This document shows, one piece after another, positions 1 through 9,098 of a DNA stretch of 47,184 bases. Position 1 is the first letter of the stretch. Each line of letters opens with the position of its first letter. The position numbers and the translations under genes are program-made. This stretch comes from Hyphomicrobiales bacterium (GTDB taxonomy: Bacteria; Pseudomonadota; Alphaproteobacteria; Rhizobiales; Xanthobacteraceae). A model generated the notes under the pieces. The model saw only the letters and a list, made by a program, of their open reading frames with translations, made no database searches and had not been told where the DNA came from. The stretch covers positions 1 through 47,184 of the forward strand of contig JAGXAC010000004.1 in NCBI GenBank assembly GCA_019075925.1, given 5' to 3'.

Positions 1-1
1 C

Positions 2-89
2 CTACGAGGCTATCTGCAAGGCATGGGCAGACGAGCCAGAGCGATTCAAGTACGATCCAACCCACCTCACTTCGGGACTGAACACCTAG
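2..89 (+). mobile_element. C-terminal fragment of a transposase/integrase-core protein (IS481-like)
   Basis: Frame 2 reads YEAICKAWADEPERFKYDPTHLTSGLNT*, which resembles the C-terminal tail of IS481-type integrase-core transposases (..AWxxxPxxFxxxPxHxxxGLNT). Truncated by the window edge. Confidence 0.5.
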
Positions 90-92
90 GCA

Positions 93-396
93 GACGGAGG
101 CAAGGAAGTTTCTGGCGAGTCTATCGTATCGGGTAGCGATGCGTCTGAAGTCCTTTAGCCGGCAGAAGGCGTTCTCGATGCGGTGGCGTTGCTTGTAGGA
201 CTTCTTGTCGAAGGTGAAGGGCTGCTTTCGGTTCGATTTGTTCGGAACAACGGGTTTGGTGCCACGCTCGCTGAGCCAATTCCGCAATTCAGCGCTGTCA
301 TAGGCTCGGTCGCCGAGCATCCTTATCATATCCTCCTCCAACACGAATTGGCGCAGCACGTTCACGGGCCGATCACTATAAAAATCTCACCGCGCT
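93..396 (-). mobile_element. IS5-family transposase remnant (C-terminal DDE part, truncated)
   Basis: The reverse strand reads ..VLRQFVLEEDMIRMLGDRAYDSAELRNWLSERGTKPVVPNKSNRKQPFTFDKKSYKQRHRIENAFCRLKDFRRIATRYDRLARNFLASVC.., matching the IS5 DDE core (DRAYDS, RIENAFCRLKDFRRIATRYD). No intact N-terminus. Confidence 0.85.
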
Positions 397-673
397 GACC
401 AACCGCGATGCCCACGCTCGCGACCTGCATAGCGTGCTCGGCCAGCCGACAGCCACCAATAACCAACCTCCTCAGTCCCATAAAGCATTGCTCTGTGCCA
501 TTCGCGACCGTTGTTGCACCGCGACGGTTTGATTGATGAGCGCTAGAGCGGGATGCGACCAGCGACGGTCCAGGTCCAAATCCGCCGGCATCAGACGAAC
601 GTCACCGCACGGTCCCGCATAGGCGCCAAACCGGCGCGCATAAAACTTCGGCGGTACTGGGAAGGGTTGTCTA

Positions 674-1177
674 TCACAGTACTGTGAGCAATCCCCGAAG
701 TATTTGGACAGGTTGCGGTGGACACCCGCGGATATGCAGATCGACCGGTACGACGCGGCCGGCGCCACCAATGACGGCGTAGCTGCCGGAAAACAAGCCG
801 CCATCCGCCGCGCAATCTCCGATCGCGACGACCCATTTGGGATCAGGCATCGCGTTGTAGGTGCGCGCCAGCGCTTCACGCATATTTTTCGTGACCGGTC
901 CTGTTACCGTGAGGACGTCCGCATGGCGCGGCGAGGCGACAAAACGCAACCCAAAACGTTCAAGATCGTAGAAGGCGTTGTTGAGCGCGTGGATTTCCAG
1001 TTCGCAGCCGTTGCAAGAGCCCGCATCGACCGTGCGAATAGCAAGGCTGCGGCCGAGCCTACGCCGAGCCGCACGATCAACGCTGGCGGCCAATTCCGCC
1101 AGCGCCGTTTCGTCGATCGTCGGCGGCATTTCCGTCAACGGGCGATGGGTAAGGCTTTCAAACAGTGTCCTGCGCAT
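674..1177 (-). CDS. hyfI: NuoB/HyfI-like [4Fe-4S] small subunit of an energy-converting-hydrogenase-like complex
   Basis: MRRTLFESLTHRPL..; Cys pattern SCNGCELEIHALNN..GDCAADGG..RGCPPQP as in NuoB/HycG/HyfI. Last gene of the operon. Confidence 0.85.
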   Translation of the reverse strand: MRRTLFESLTHRPLTEMPPTIDETALAELAASVDRAARRRLGRSLAIRTVDAGSCNGCELEIHALNNAFYDLERFGLRFVASPRHADVLTVTGPVTKNMREALARTYNAMPDPKWVVAIGDCAADGGLFSGSYAVIGGAGRVVPVDLHIRGCPPQPVQILRGLLTVL

Positions 1178-1185
1178 CGCGATTC

Positions 1186-2697
1186 CTAGAGGTCGTGACC
1201 CGAATACGAGCAATTGAACGATTTGTTGCAGAGCGGGAAGTCGGCGACGATGTTACCTTCGATCGCGGCTTCAAGCAGCGGCCACTGAAACCATGATGGA
1301 TCGCGCAGGTGGCAGCGTTCGACACGCATGCTGTCGAGCCGGACCCAAACCATCACGTCGCCGCGAAATCCTTCGGTAAATCCGAGACCCTCACCAGTTA
1401 TTTCGGCAAGCGGTGTCGTGATCGGACCTTCGGGGAGGCGCCCGAGGATTTGTATGATCAGCCCAAGGCTCTGCTCGACTTCGCGGATACGGACCCAGAC
1501 GCGCGCATCGACATCACCCGCTGTCAACACGGGGACGGTAAAGTCGAGTTGGTCGTAAGGAGCATAGCCGGGTGTTTTGCGGGCGTCGAAATTGCGCGCG
1601 CTGGCGCGCCCGACATAACCGCCGGCGCCGAATTGCCGCGCCAGATGTGCGGTGACGATTCCGGTTCCGACGGTGCGGTCCTGCAGCGAGGCAGTGTTGT
1701 CGTAAAGCTCGACGAGCCGCGGAAAGCGCTCCCGGATGTCTTGCAGGGCGGCGCGGATGCCTGCGGCGCCATCAGCATCAAGATCGGCCACGACGCCACC
1801 GGGCACGATGCGATTCATCAACAGCCGATGGCCGAAAGCGGAATCGGCTGCTCGCAGCACGCGTTCGCGCAAGATGCCGCAGTGCGCATGCATCAGCGCG
1901 AACGAAGCATCGTTGCAGATTGCGCCGATATCGCCGAGATGATTGGCGAGCCGTTCCAATTCCGCCAGCAGTGCCCGCAGATATTGAGCGCGGGGCGGTG
2001 GCGTGATCTTGAGTGCGGCCTCGACCGCCTGTGCGAAGGCGAGGCCATAGGCAACAGTGCTATCGCCGGAGGTGCGGCCGGCAAGTTGTGCCGCGCGTTC
2101 GATGGTCGCCCCTGCCATGAGCGATTCGATGCCCTTATGGGCGTAGCCGAGGCGCTGTTCGAGCCGTGCGACGGTCTCGCCGCCGGCGGTAATGCGGAAG
2201 TGGCCGGGCTCGATGATTCCGGCATGCACGGGACCAACCGCAATCTGATGCAGGCTCTCGCCCTCCACTGGCAGAAACGTATACGCGGCGGGCCCGACCG
2301 ACCTTGCTTTGCGCGCGCCGAGCGGTTGCTGCACGTCCCAGAAACCGAGGTCGAGCCAGGGTCGCAGATCCGGTGCACCAACGGGTTCGAAACCATACAA
2401 ACTGGAAATCGTGCGTTCGAGGCGGATGGCGGGCGGATGAACGGCTCCGACTGAAGGAAATCTGCCGTTTAGACATTCAATGGTTGCGACAGCAATTTCG
2501 CCGGCCTGGCTCGTGATCGCCATGTGCACCGCCGGCACGGGGTCGCCGTCGCCCCAAAGTCCGAGCAGGGTGGCATGGCTTGCGGCGAGTTCTTGGGCAA
2601 TCTTTTGCCAGACATCAGCCGTCACGACGACGCGCGGCCATGGTCGATGCGCTGCGACCGCTTTGCCGTTCAGGAGAAGGTCAGCGAGAGGGGACAT
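1186..2697 (-). CDS. hyfG: NuoCD/HyfG/HycE-like large subunit without the N-terminal Ni-ligand CxxC
   Basis: 503 aa; fused NuoC-like N-terminus and NuoD-like core (GYAHKGIE..). The position expected for RxCGIC reads AGRTSGDSTVAYG. The C-terminus is DFPLCNKSFNCSYSGHDL. Confidence 0.85.
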   Translation of the reverse strand: MSPLADLLLNGKAVAAHRPWPRVVVTADVWQKIAQELAASHATLLGLWGDGDPVPAVHMAITSQAGEIAVATIECLNGRFPSVGAVHPPAIRLERTISSLYGFEPVGAPDLRPWLDLGFWDVQQPLGARKARSVGPAAYTFLPVEGESLHQIAVGPVHAGIIEPGHFRITAGGETVARLEQRLGYAHKGIESLMAGATIERAAQLAGRTSGDSTVAYGLAFAQAVEAALKITPPPRAQYLRALLAELERLANHLGDIGAICNDASFALMHAHCGILRERVLRAADSAFGHRLLMNRIVPGGVVADLDADGAAGIRAALQDIRERFPRLVELYDNTASLQDRTVGTGIVTAHLARQFGAGGYVGRASARNFDARKTPGYAPYDQLDFTVPVLTAGDVDARVWVRIREVEQSLGLIIQILGRLPEGPITTPLAEITGEGLGFTEGFRGDVMVWVRLDSMRVERCHLRDPSWFQWPLLEAAIEGNIVADFPLCNKSFNCSYSGHDL

Positions 2698-2700
2698 CGG

Positions 2701-4140
2701 CTATCCGAGCAGTCCGGCGACGTTCTGAAACCAAGCGACGAGCGCAGGCGGCATGTAGATGCCAGCAATGAGCACAAGGAAGAGGTGAGCAAACATCGGT
2801 ACATAGGAGGCCTGCGCCTTGGCGGCGGGCCCACGCGGCTCGCCGAAGGCAATGCTGTTGAGTCGCAGAAAAAGTCCGCCAAGCGCGACAAGAAGGCCGA
2901 GCACGAGCACAATTGCTAGGAGTGGCGCGCGGGCGAAAGTCGAACTGACGACCAGGAACTCGCTCATGAAAATACCAAGCGGCGGCAGCCCGGCGATGGC
3001 GACGACGCCGAGGATTAGTCCCCAACCAAGCAGCGGGTGTGTTTCGGTAAGGCCACCCATATCTGCGATGCGCTGTGTGCCCTTGACTTGGGCGACGTGA
3101 CCGACAGCAAAGAAAATCGCCGACTTCGTCAGCGAATGCATGGTCATGTGGAGCAGGCCAGCAAAATTGGCGAGCGGACCGCCCATGCCAAAGGCAAAGG
3201 TGATAATGCCCATGTGCTCGATGGACGAGTATGCGAATAGCCGCTTGATGTCGCGTCGGCGGTACAGCATGAACGCGGCGAATACGAGCGAGAGCAGTCC
3301 GAGCGAGACCATCAACGGGCCGGGCGCCAATGCGCCGGGGTTGGCCGCCAGCAGCATCTTGAAACGCAACAGCGCGTAGAGCGCGACGTTGAGGAGAAGG
3401 CCGGACAGCACTGCTGAGATCGGCGTCGGGCCTTCGGCATGCGCATCGGGAAGCCAAGCGTGCAGCGGCGCGAGCCCGACCTTGGTGCCATAACCGAGCA
3501 GCAAAAAAATAAAGGCGAGATCAAGCAACGCGGGATCGAAGGCACCAGCGCGCGTCACCAGCACGCTCCAAACCATAGCGTCGAGACCTTCGCCGACGAC
3601 CGGCCGCGCCGCCATATAGACCAGAATTGTGCCGAATAGCGCGAGCGCAATGCCGACGCTGCCTAGGATAAAGTATTTCCAGGCAGCTTCGAGCGCCTCG
3701 TGGGTGCGGTAGATGCCGACCATTAGCACCGTGGTCAGTGTAGCGATCTCGATCGCGACCCACATCAGCCCGATATTGTTGGCAACCAGCGCCAGATTCA
3801 TCGCAAACATCAGCACCTGATACATAGCGTGATAGAAGCGAACGAACGGTGGAGTCAGCCGACCGATGTCCAATTCGTGGCCGATATAGCTCGCGCTGAA
3901 CACGCTGGTGGTAAAGCCGACGAAGGTGGTGAGCACGATGAAAGTGGCGTTGAGATCGTCGACGATAAGGTAGGCGCCGGCCGCCGGGCGGCCGAAAAAC
4001 AACGACAGCGCGCACAGCAGTGTCAGCGCGGTTGCCAGCACGTTGATCCGCGCCGTCAGGCGATAACCGGGAAGCGCCGCCAGGAGCATCGCGGCGAACG
4101 CCGGAATCACCAGCACGGCGGTCACGGCATTGACGATCAT
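2701..4140 (-). CDS. hyfF: Proton-translocating antiporter-like membrane subunit (HyfF / NuoN-type)
   Basis: 479-aa polytopic protein; KVGLAPLHAWLPDAHAEGPTPISAVLSGLLLNVALYALLRF signature of complex I/MRP antiporter-like subunits. Confidence 0.85.
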   Translation of the reverse strand: MIVNAVTAVLVIPAFAAMLLAALPGYRLTARINVLATALTLLCALSLFFGRPAAGAYLIVDDLNATFIVLTTFVGFTTSVFSASYIGHELDIGRLTPPFVRFYHAMYQVLMFAMNLALVANNIGLMWVAIEIATLTTVLMVGIYRTHEALEAAWKYFILGSVGIALALFGTILVYMAARPVVGEGLDAMVWSVLVTRAGAFDPALLDLAFIFLLLGYGTKVGLAPLHAWLPDAHAEGPTPISAVLSGLLLNVALYALLRFKMLLAANPGALAPGPLMVSLGLLSLVFAAFMLYRRRDIKRLFAYSSIEHMGIITFAFGMGGPLANFAGLLHMTMHSLTKSAIFFAVGHVAQVKGTQRIADMGGLTETHPLLGWGLILGVVAIAGLPPLGIFMSEFLVVSSTFARAPLLAIVLVLGLLVALGGLFLRLNSIAFGEPRGPAAKAQASYVPMFAHLFLVLIAGIYMPPALVAWFQNVAGLLG

Positions 4141-4802
4141 CGGTGCTCTCCGCGGAAGGAGTCCATCACCTGCACGTCGACCGTGTCGAAGCGCTCGCGG
4201 ATACGGAAAAGAAATATTCCAATCACGATAAATGCAATAAGGATCGAGAACGCGACGCTGATTTCGACGACGAGCGGCATGCCCTTGGCGCCCGTCGCCG
4301 CCAATACAAGTCCATTCTCCAGCGACATGAAGCCGACGACCTGGCCGACAGCATTACGCCGCGTCACCATCATGAGGAGACCCAACAGCACCACCGACAG
4401 AGCAAAAGCGAGGTCCTCCTGCGCGAGCCGCCCCGCCTGTTGCGTCACGCGCAGCATAACCACCAGAGACAGCGCAACCAGGCCCATGCCGGCCAGCATG
4501 GTCATCCCGATACTGACCACTTTCTCGATCCCGCGATGAATGCCGAGCCGCACGATGATGCGATGCAGGGCCACCGGAATCACCGCGGCCTTGAAGACGA
4601 GCGCAATCACGGCCGTCACATAAAGATGCGGAGCGTCCTGAATGAAGGCCTGCCAAGCGACCGACAACGCCAGTACCAGCGCATGTGCCGCATAGACGTT
4701 GAGAAGGGCGTAGAGGCGGTCCTGGTAAAGTTCGAGGAAACTGATCAGCACCAGCAAGCCGGCCAACATATGGGCGATGTCGAAATCGATCGGGCTCATC
4801 AC
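4137..4802 (-). CDS. hyfE: HyfE-like membrane subunit (NuoK-like)
   Basis: 221-aa hydrophobic protein in the hyfE position; ATGA overlaps with both neighbours. Confidence 0.8.
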   Translation of the reverse strand: MMSPIDFDIAHMLAGLLVLISFLELYQDRLYALLNVYAAHALVLALSVAWQAFIQDAPHLYVTAVIALVFKAAVIPVALHRIIVRLGIHRGIEKVVSIGMTMLAGMGLVALSLVVMLRVTQQAGRLAQEDLAFALSVVLLGLLMMVTRRNAVGQVVGFMSLENGLVLAATGAKGMPLVVEISVAFSILIAFIVIGIFLFRIRERFDTVDVQVMDSFRGEHR

Positions 4803-5755
4803 AGGCCCCTCGACACGAACAAAAGCAGTGTCGCAAGTAGTCCGAGCATCAGCGCCGCGCCGAGGAATTCCGGGACGCGGAACACCCGCATTTTGGCGAC
4901 TGCGGTTTCAAACAGCGCCAAAAGGAAGCCGGCGATAGCGAGCTTGCCGACATAAGCGGCAACCCCGATGAACAATGCCGGCTTGGACGCACCGCTTGAT
5001 TCAATGCCCCAAGGTGCGAACAGGCAGGCGATCACCGATGCGTAAAGGATGAGCTTGAGCGAGGCGGCGAGCTCGATCAGCGCCAAGTGCCGTCCCGAAT
5101 ATTCGAGAACCATCGCCTCATGCACCATGGTCAACTCAAGGTGCGTGGCCGGATTATCGATCGGGATGCGGCCGTTCTCGGCGATCGCCACCATGACGAG
5201 GGCGACGAGCGCGAGCGCCAGCGAAACGCGCAAGCCCACGCCCGAGGAGCTCATGAAAGCCGCGATGCTGGAAAGCTGCGTCGAGCCGGCGATTAGCGCC
5301 AAGGTGAACACGATCATGATCATCGCCGGTTCGGCGAGCGACGCGATCATCATTTCGCGGCTTGAACCGATGCCGCCGAAGCTCGCGCCAACATCGAGAC
5401 CGGCGAGTGCGAGAAAAAATCGCGCGCCGCCGAGTAGCGCGATGATGGCGATAAGATCAGCGGACCAGGAGAACAGCAGCCCTGTGCGAAAAGTCGGCAC
5501 CAGAGACGCCGCAACCCAGGTCGCGGCGAAGACCAGATACGGAACGACGCGGAACAGCCAGGAGGCGCTCTCAGCCAACACCACGTCCTTGCGCGTGAGC
5601 CGGATGAGATCGCGATAAGGTTGAATGACCGGCGGTCCTTGCCGCCGCAGTAACCGCGCCTTCACTTTGCGTACGAAGCCGGTGAACAGCGGGGCCAGCA
5701 GCACCACCAGCAGCATTTGTACGCCCTGGATGGTCAGATCGCGGATCAGGACCAT
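4799..5755 (-). CDS. hyfC: HyfC/NuoH-like membrane subunit
   Basis: MVLIRDLTIQGVQMLLVVLLAPLFTGFVRKVKARLLRRQGPPVIQPYRDLIRL.. typical NuoH/HyfC; start moved from the ORF start at 6073 to 5755. Confidence 0.85.
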   Translation of the reverse strand: MVLIRDLTIQGVQMLLVVLLAPLFTGFVRKVKARLLRRQGPPVIQPYRDLIRLTRKDVVLAESASWLFRVVPYLVFAATWVAASLVPTFRTGLLFSWSADLIAIIALLGGARFFLALAGLDVGASFGGIGSSREMMIASLAEPAMIMIVFTLALIAGSTQLSSIAAFMSSSGVGLRVSLALALVALVMVAIAENGRIPIDNPATHLELTMVHEAMVLEYSGRHLALIELAASLKLILYASVIACLFAPWGIESSGASKPALFIGVAAYVGKLAIAGFLLALFETAVAKMRVFRVPEFLGAALMLGLLATLLLFVSRGL

Positions 5756-7755
5756 ACGGCGAGCACCATAAGCAGAATGACCAGCGCGCCGAATACCAGC
5801 GTGAGGAACTGACGGATGGTGAGGAACTGCAGCCGGTTGAGCCTTTCGGCTGCACTCCCGACTGTGGCAGCAAGCGGGGCATAGAGGTAATCCCAGATGA
5901 GATCCCGCAACTCGACCTTGAGCCACGCCGGGCGTGTATCGCCGGGCGGCGGCATGCCGGCAACCTCGCGAGCCTGGAACACGACGCTGCCGAATACCCG
6001 CCGGATCGGCTGGGCAAAGCTCATTGCTGAATATTGGGTAGCCGGATTCGGATCGGGATAGCCGCAGTCCCATGCTGGCGCACGGCGCAATCGGTCGGAC
6101 GCGAAGCGATGGATCGCGGAGGCTGCGAGCGTCCCTGATATAATCATGAACAGGAACAACAGCAGTCCGTCATATGAGCTGCGGCTAGCAGCGATCGGAA
6201 TGATGGAGAGCCACTGCAATCCGCTCTGCGCCGGCATGCGGGCGCCGATCAGCGCGGAGCTCGCCGGCGCAATCGCATCGATGAACAAGCCCGGCAGGAT
6301 GCCGGCGACAAGGCACAGCGCCGCCAGAAGCATCATGGCTGCGAGCGAAAAGGAATCGGCCTCCACTGCTGCCTTTGCGGCTTGCGTTCTCGGCCGGCCG
6401 AGGAAAGTCACGCCATAGGCTTTGACGAAGCAAGCTGCCGCAAGAGCTGCCGACAATGCCAGCAATGCCCCGACGGCGGGCACCAACAGCTTGAGTCCCC
6501 ATGATGGCAGCTGCGGACTCAACAGGATGGCCTGGAACGTCAGCCACTCCGATACAAAGCCGTTGAGCGGTGGCAGAGCGGATATCGCCACGCAACCGAC
6601 CAGAAAGACGAACGCGGTCTGCGGCATTCGGTGGATGAGACCGCCGAGATGCTCCATGTCGCGCTCGCCGGTAGCGGCGAGCACCGCGCCGGAGCCGAAG
6701 AACAGCAGGCTCTTGAACAGCGAATGATTTAAAACATGGAGCAGCGCGGCAGTGAACGCCAATGCCGCTGCGAACGACATGTCGTACGCCTTGAATGCGA
6801 GCGCAAGACCGAGCCCGATGAAGACGATGCCTATATTCTCTACCGTGTGATAGGCGAGAAGGCGCTTGAGGTCGTGCTGCATGAGGGCGTAAAGCACGCC
6901 CATGACCGTGGTGACCCCGGCGAGCGTGAGCACAACAATGCTCCACCACCAGGCTGGCCCGCCGGCGAGTTCGAAGACGATGCGAATAAATCCGTAGACG
7001 GCAACTTTGGTCATCACGCCGCTCATCAGGGCAGAGACGTGGCTTGGCGCGGCAGGATGCGCGAGCGGCAACCAAACATGCAGCGGCACGATGCCGGCCT
7101 TCGAGCCCGCCCCGAACAGAACGAGCAGCATGGCCATCGCGCCGACGGCGGCGGACGGATGCGCGGCGCGCATCTGCGCAAAGGTATAGTGACCATCGGA
7201 CCCGGCGAGCAGGCCGAAGCCAAGCAGAAGGCAAAGCGTACCGAAACTCGCCATGACCAGGTAGATAAAGCCGGCGCGCACATTCTCGGGCACACGATGG
7301 TGCGCCATCACCAGTGCCCAAGACGTGAGCGACATGAACTCCCACGAAAGCAAAAAGGTGAAGGCATCGTCGGCCAGAACGACACACGTCATTCCGGTAA
7401 GGAACGCCGGGTAGAACGGCAGCACCCGCTCGGGTGCAGTTTCGTGCAGACCATGGCCGAGCGCGAACAAGCTCGCGCCGATCGCCCCAAGATCGACCAC
7501 GATCAGAAAGAATCCCGATAGCGCATCGAGACGAAAGTGCGCGCCGAGCCAGGGAATGCCGAGCGGCAATGCGATGGTTTCGGCTGGCGCGGCGGCGAGA
7601 AGATGAGCCAGCGAAGCAGCTAACGAGGCCACCGAAACGGCGAGACTGGCACCGTAGATAAGACGTGACGCAACCTGGACGGGTCGCGTCACGAGAGCAA
7701 ACGGGGCGAGTGCGAGAAGGAAAGCAGCACATATCAGAATGACTGCCAGCGTCAC
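5746..7755 (-). CDS. hyfB: HyfB/NuoL-type antiporter-like membrane subunit
   Basis: 669 aa; GAGSKAGIVPLHVWLPLAHPAAPSHVSALMSGVMTKVAVYGFIRI and LLAYHTVENIGIVFIG motifs. GTG start at 7755. Confidence 0.88.
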   Translation of the reverse strand: MTLAVILICAAFLLALAPFALVTRPVQVASRLIYGASLAVSVASLAASLAHLLAAAPAETIALPLGIPWLGAHFRLDALSGFFLIVVDLGAIGASLFALGHGLHETAPERVLPFYPAFLTGMTCVVLADDAFTFLLSWEFMSLTSWALVMAHHRVPENVRAGFIYLVMASFGTLCLLLGFGLLAGSDGHYTFAQMRAAHPSAAVGAMAMLLVLFGAGSKAGIVPLHVWLPLAHPAAPSHVSALMSGVMTKVAVYGFIRIVFELAGGPAWWWSIVVLTLAGVTTVMGVLYALMQHDLKRLLAYHTVENIGIVFIGLGLALAFKAYDMSFAAALAFTAALLHVLNHSLFKSLLFFGSGAVLAATGERDMEHLGGLIHRMPQTAFVFLVGCVAISALPPLNGFVSEWLTFQAILLSPQLPSWGLKLLVPAVGALLALSAALAAACFVKAYGVTFLGRPRTQAAKAAVEADSFSLAAMMLLAALCLVAGILPGLFIDAIAPASSALIGARMPAQSGLQWLSIIPIAASRSSYDGLLLFLFMIISGTLAASAIHRFASDRLRRAPAWDCGYPDPNPATQYSAMSFAQPIRRVFGSVVFQAREVAGMPPPGDTRPAWLKVELRDLIWDYLYAPLAATVGSAAERLNRLQFLTIRQFLTLVFGALVILLMVLAVWS

Positions 7756-8006
7756 GTCGGCGACCTCTTGAGCCGGACGCCACGCCCGCCGCTCTGGCTC
7801 GTCGCGCCATCGGATATCAGCTCGATGCCGAGCGCATCGAGGGCGGCGACGAGCTTCATCAGCGAATCCACATTGCCCCGGATCACGCCCTCGCTTGCCT
7901 CCATACGCTGGATGGTCGGCAGCGAAAGCCCGGCCGCTTCAGCGAGCTGGCGCTGGTCAATCCCGAGAAGCGCCCGCGAGGCGCGCAATTGCCCGGCTGT
8001 GATCAT
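7752..8006 (-). CDS. XRE-family helix-turn-helix transcriptional regulator
   Basis: 84 aa: MITAGQLRASRALLGIDQRQLAEAAGLSLPTIQRMEASEG.. classical HTH_3. Its stop overlaps the hyfB GTG start (GTGA). Confidence 0.88.
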   Translation of the reverse strand: MITAGQLRASRALLGIDQRQLAEAAGLSLPTIQRMEASEGVIRGNVDSLMKLVAALDALGIELISDGATSQSGGRGVRLKRSPT

Positions 8007-8129
8007 TCGAGCCCACTAAATGTGACGATCCGAATCGACATTTTGACGCATAGAATATTGCTTGTGATGTATCAACCATTATTTTATGGTGTCCATACCT
8101 TACCTGGGGATCGCAACGAGCGCGAACAG

Positions 8130-8516
8130 ATGGCCGAAAAATCGATTAATACGCTGTCGGGCGCGATCGTCGCCGGCCTGTACTGCCGCTGTCCGCGCTG
8201 CGGGCGGGGCAAACTGTTCCATGGATTTGTAACGCTGCGGCCCCGCTGCGAGGCGTGCGGGCTTGATTACAACTTCGCCGATTCCGGCGACGGCCCGGCC
8301 GTCTTCATCATGTTCTTGGCCGGTTTTATTGTCGTTGGCGCGGCGCTGGTGACCGAGGTTCTGTATCAGCCGCCTTATTGGGTGCACGCCGCGCTGTGGC
8401 TGCCCTTGATCCTCATTGTCACGCTGGGACCGCTACGGCCGATGAAGGGACTGATGATCGCCTTGCAATACCACCACAAGGCCGCGGAAAGCCGCTTCGG
8501 CAGGAACCGGCCTTGA
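8130..8516 (+). CDS. DUF983 family membrane protein
   Basis: MAEKSINTLSGAIVAGLYCRCPRCGRGKLFHGF..CEACGLDYNFADSGDGPAVFIMFLAGF; CPRCG/CxxCG zinc-ribbon plus TM helices. Start chosen at 8130 within the longer ORF. Confidence 0.85.
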   Translation: MAEKSINTLSGAIVAGLYCRCPRCGRGKLFHGFVTLRPRCEACGLDYNFADSGDGPAVFIMFLAGFIVVGAALVTEVLYQPPYWVHAALWLPLILIVTLGPLRPMKGLMIALQYHHKAAESRFGRNRP

Positions 8517-8717
8517 ACGCCCACCCCTCCAAGCGCTGGGCAGCGACTTCTGCAGATGAGCGGGCTTTTTGACGGAGACTTAGCGAAGGCAACAGTTATG
8601 CTGTGGTCTAATCGATCCGCAGTTCGGTTGACCGCGCACCCCGACTTTGTTTTGGCGAAATTCTCGGTGACTGAATCGGGTCGGCGGCCACGGACCGCAT
8701 CGCTTAAGCTAGTGGTT

Positions 8718-9098
8718 TCAAATCTTTTCGGAGCCTTCGGCCTTCAATGCCCACATCAGGGCCGCAAGCACACCCTTGCATCGCGGTAACATGATTGCGG
8801 CCAATCCCGCGATCAGTGGCAAGTAAATCGCGCGCGCAAGCCACATTGGAAGTTGAAAATTTTTCTCGGATATCAGCACAATCGGCACGGTCATATGACC
8901 GACGACGAGAATTGTCAGCCAAGGAGCAGCGTCGTCAGTCCGAAAATGACCATAAGGTTGGCCGCACGCGGAGCAGCGATCGACCAGTTTGATGTAGTGG
9001 TGCAGCAATCGGCCTTGGCCGCATCGCGGGCATCGCCCGAGCGCGCCCCTGATTAGGGCTGTCGGCGTTGACGGAAACTTCAGATTGACGGTTGTCAT
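8718..9098 (-). CDS. DUF983 family membrane protein (second, divergent copy)
   Basis: 126 aa with GRCPRCGQGRLLHHYIKLVDRCSACGQPYGHFRTDDAAPWLTIL; same architecture as 8130-8516. Confidence 0.82.
   Translation of the reverse strand: MTTVNLKFPSTPTALIRGALGRCPRCGQGRLLHHYIKLVDRCSACGQPYGHFRTDDAAPWLTILVVGHMTVPIVLISEKNFQLPMWLARAIYLPLIAGLAAIMLPRCKGVLAALMWALKAEGSEKI

Noticed and set aside
1309-2454. 381-aa plus-strand ORF antisense to hyfG
   Set aside because: Shadow ORF from high GC content; hyfG on the other strand has clear family motifs.
674-7755. Functional [NiFe] hydrogenase-4 / formate hydrogenlyase
   Set aside because: Large subunit lacks the N-terminal Ni-ligand CxxC, and no hyp genes, formate dehydrogenase or HyfA/H ferredoxins are visible.
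6185-7810. 541-aa minus-strand ORF overlapping hyfB in another frame
   Set aside because: Arg/Ala-rich shadow frame of hyfB with no family signature.
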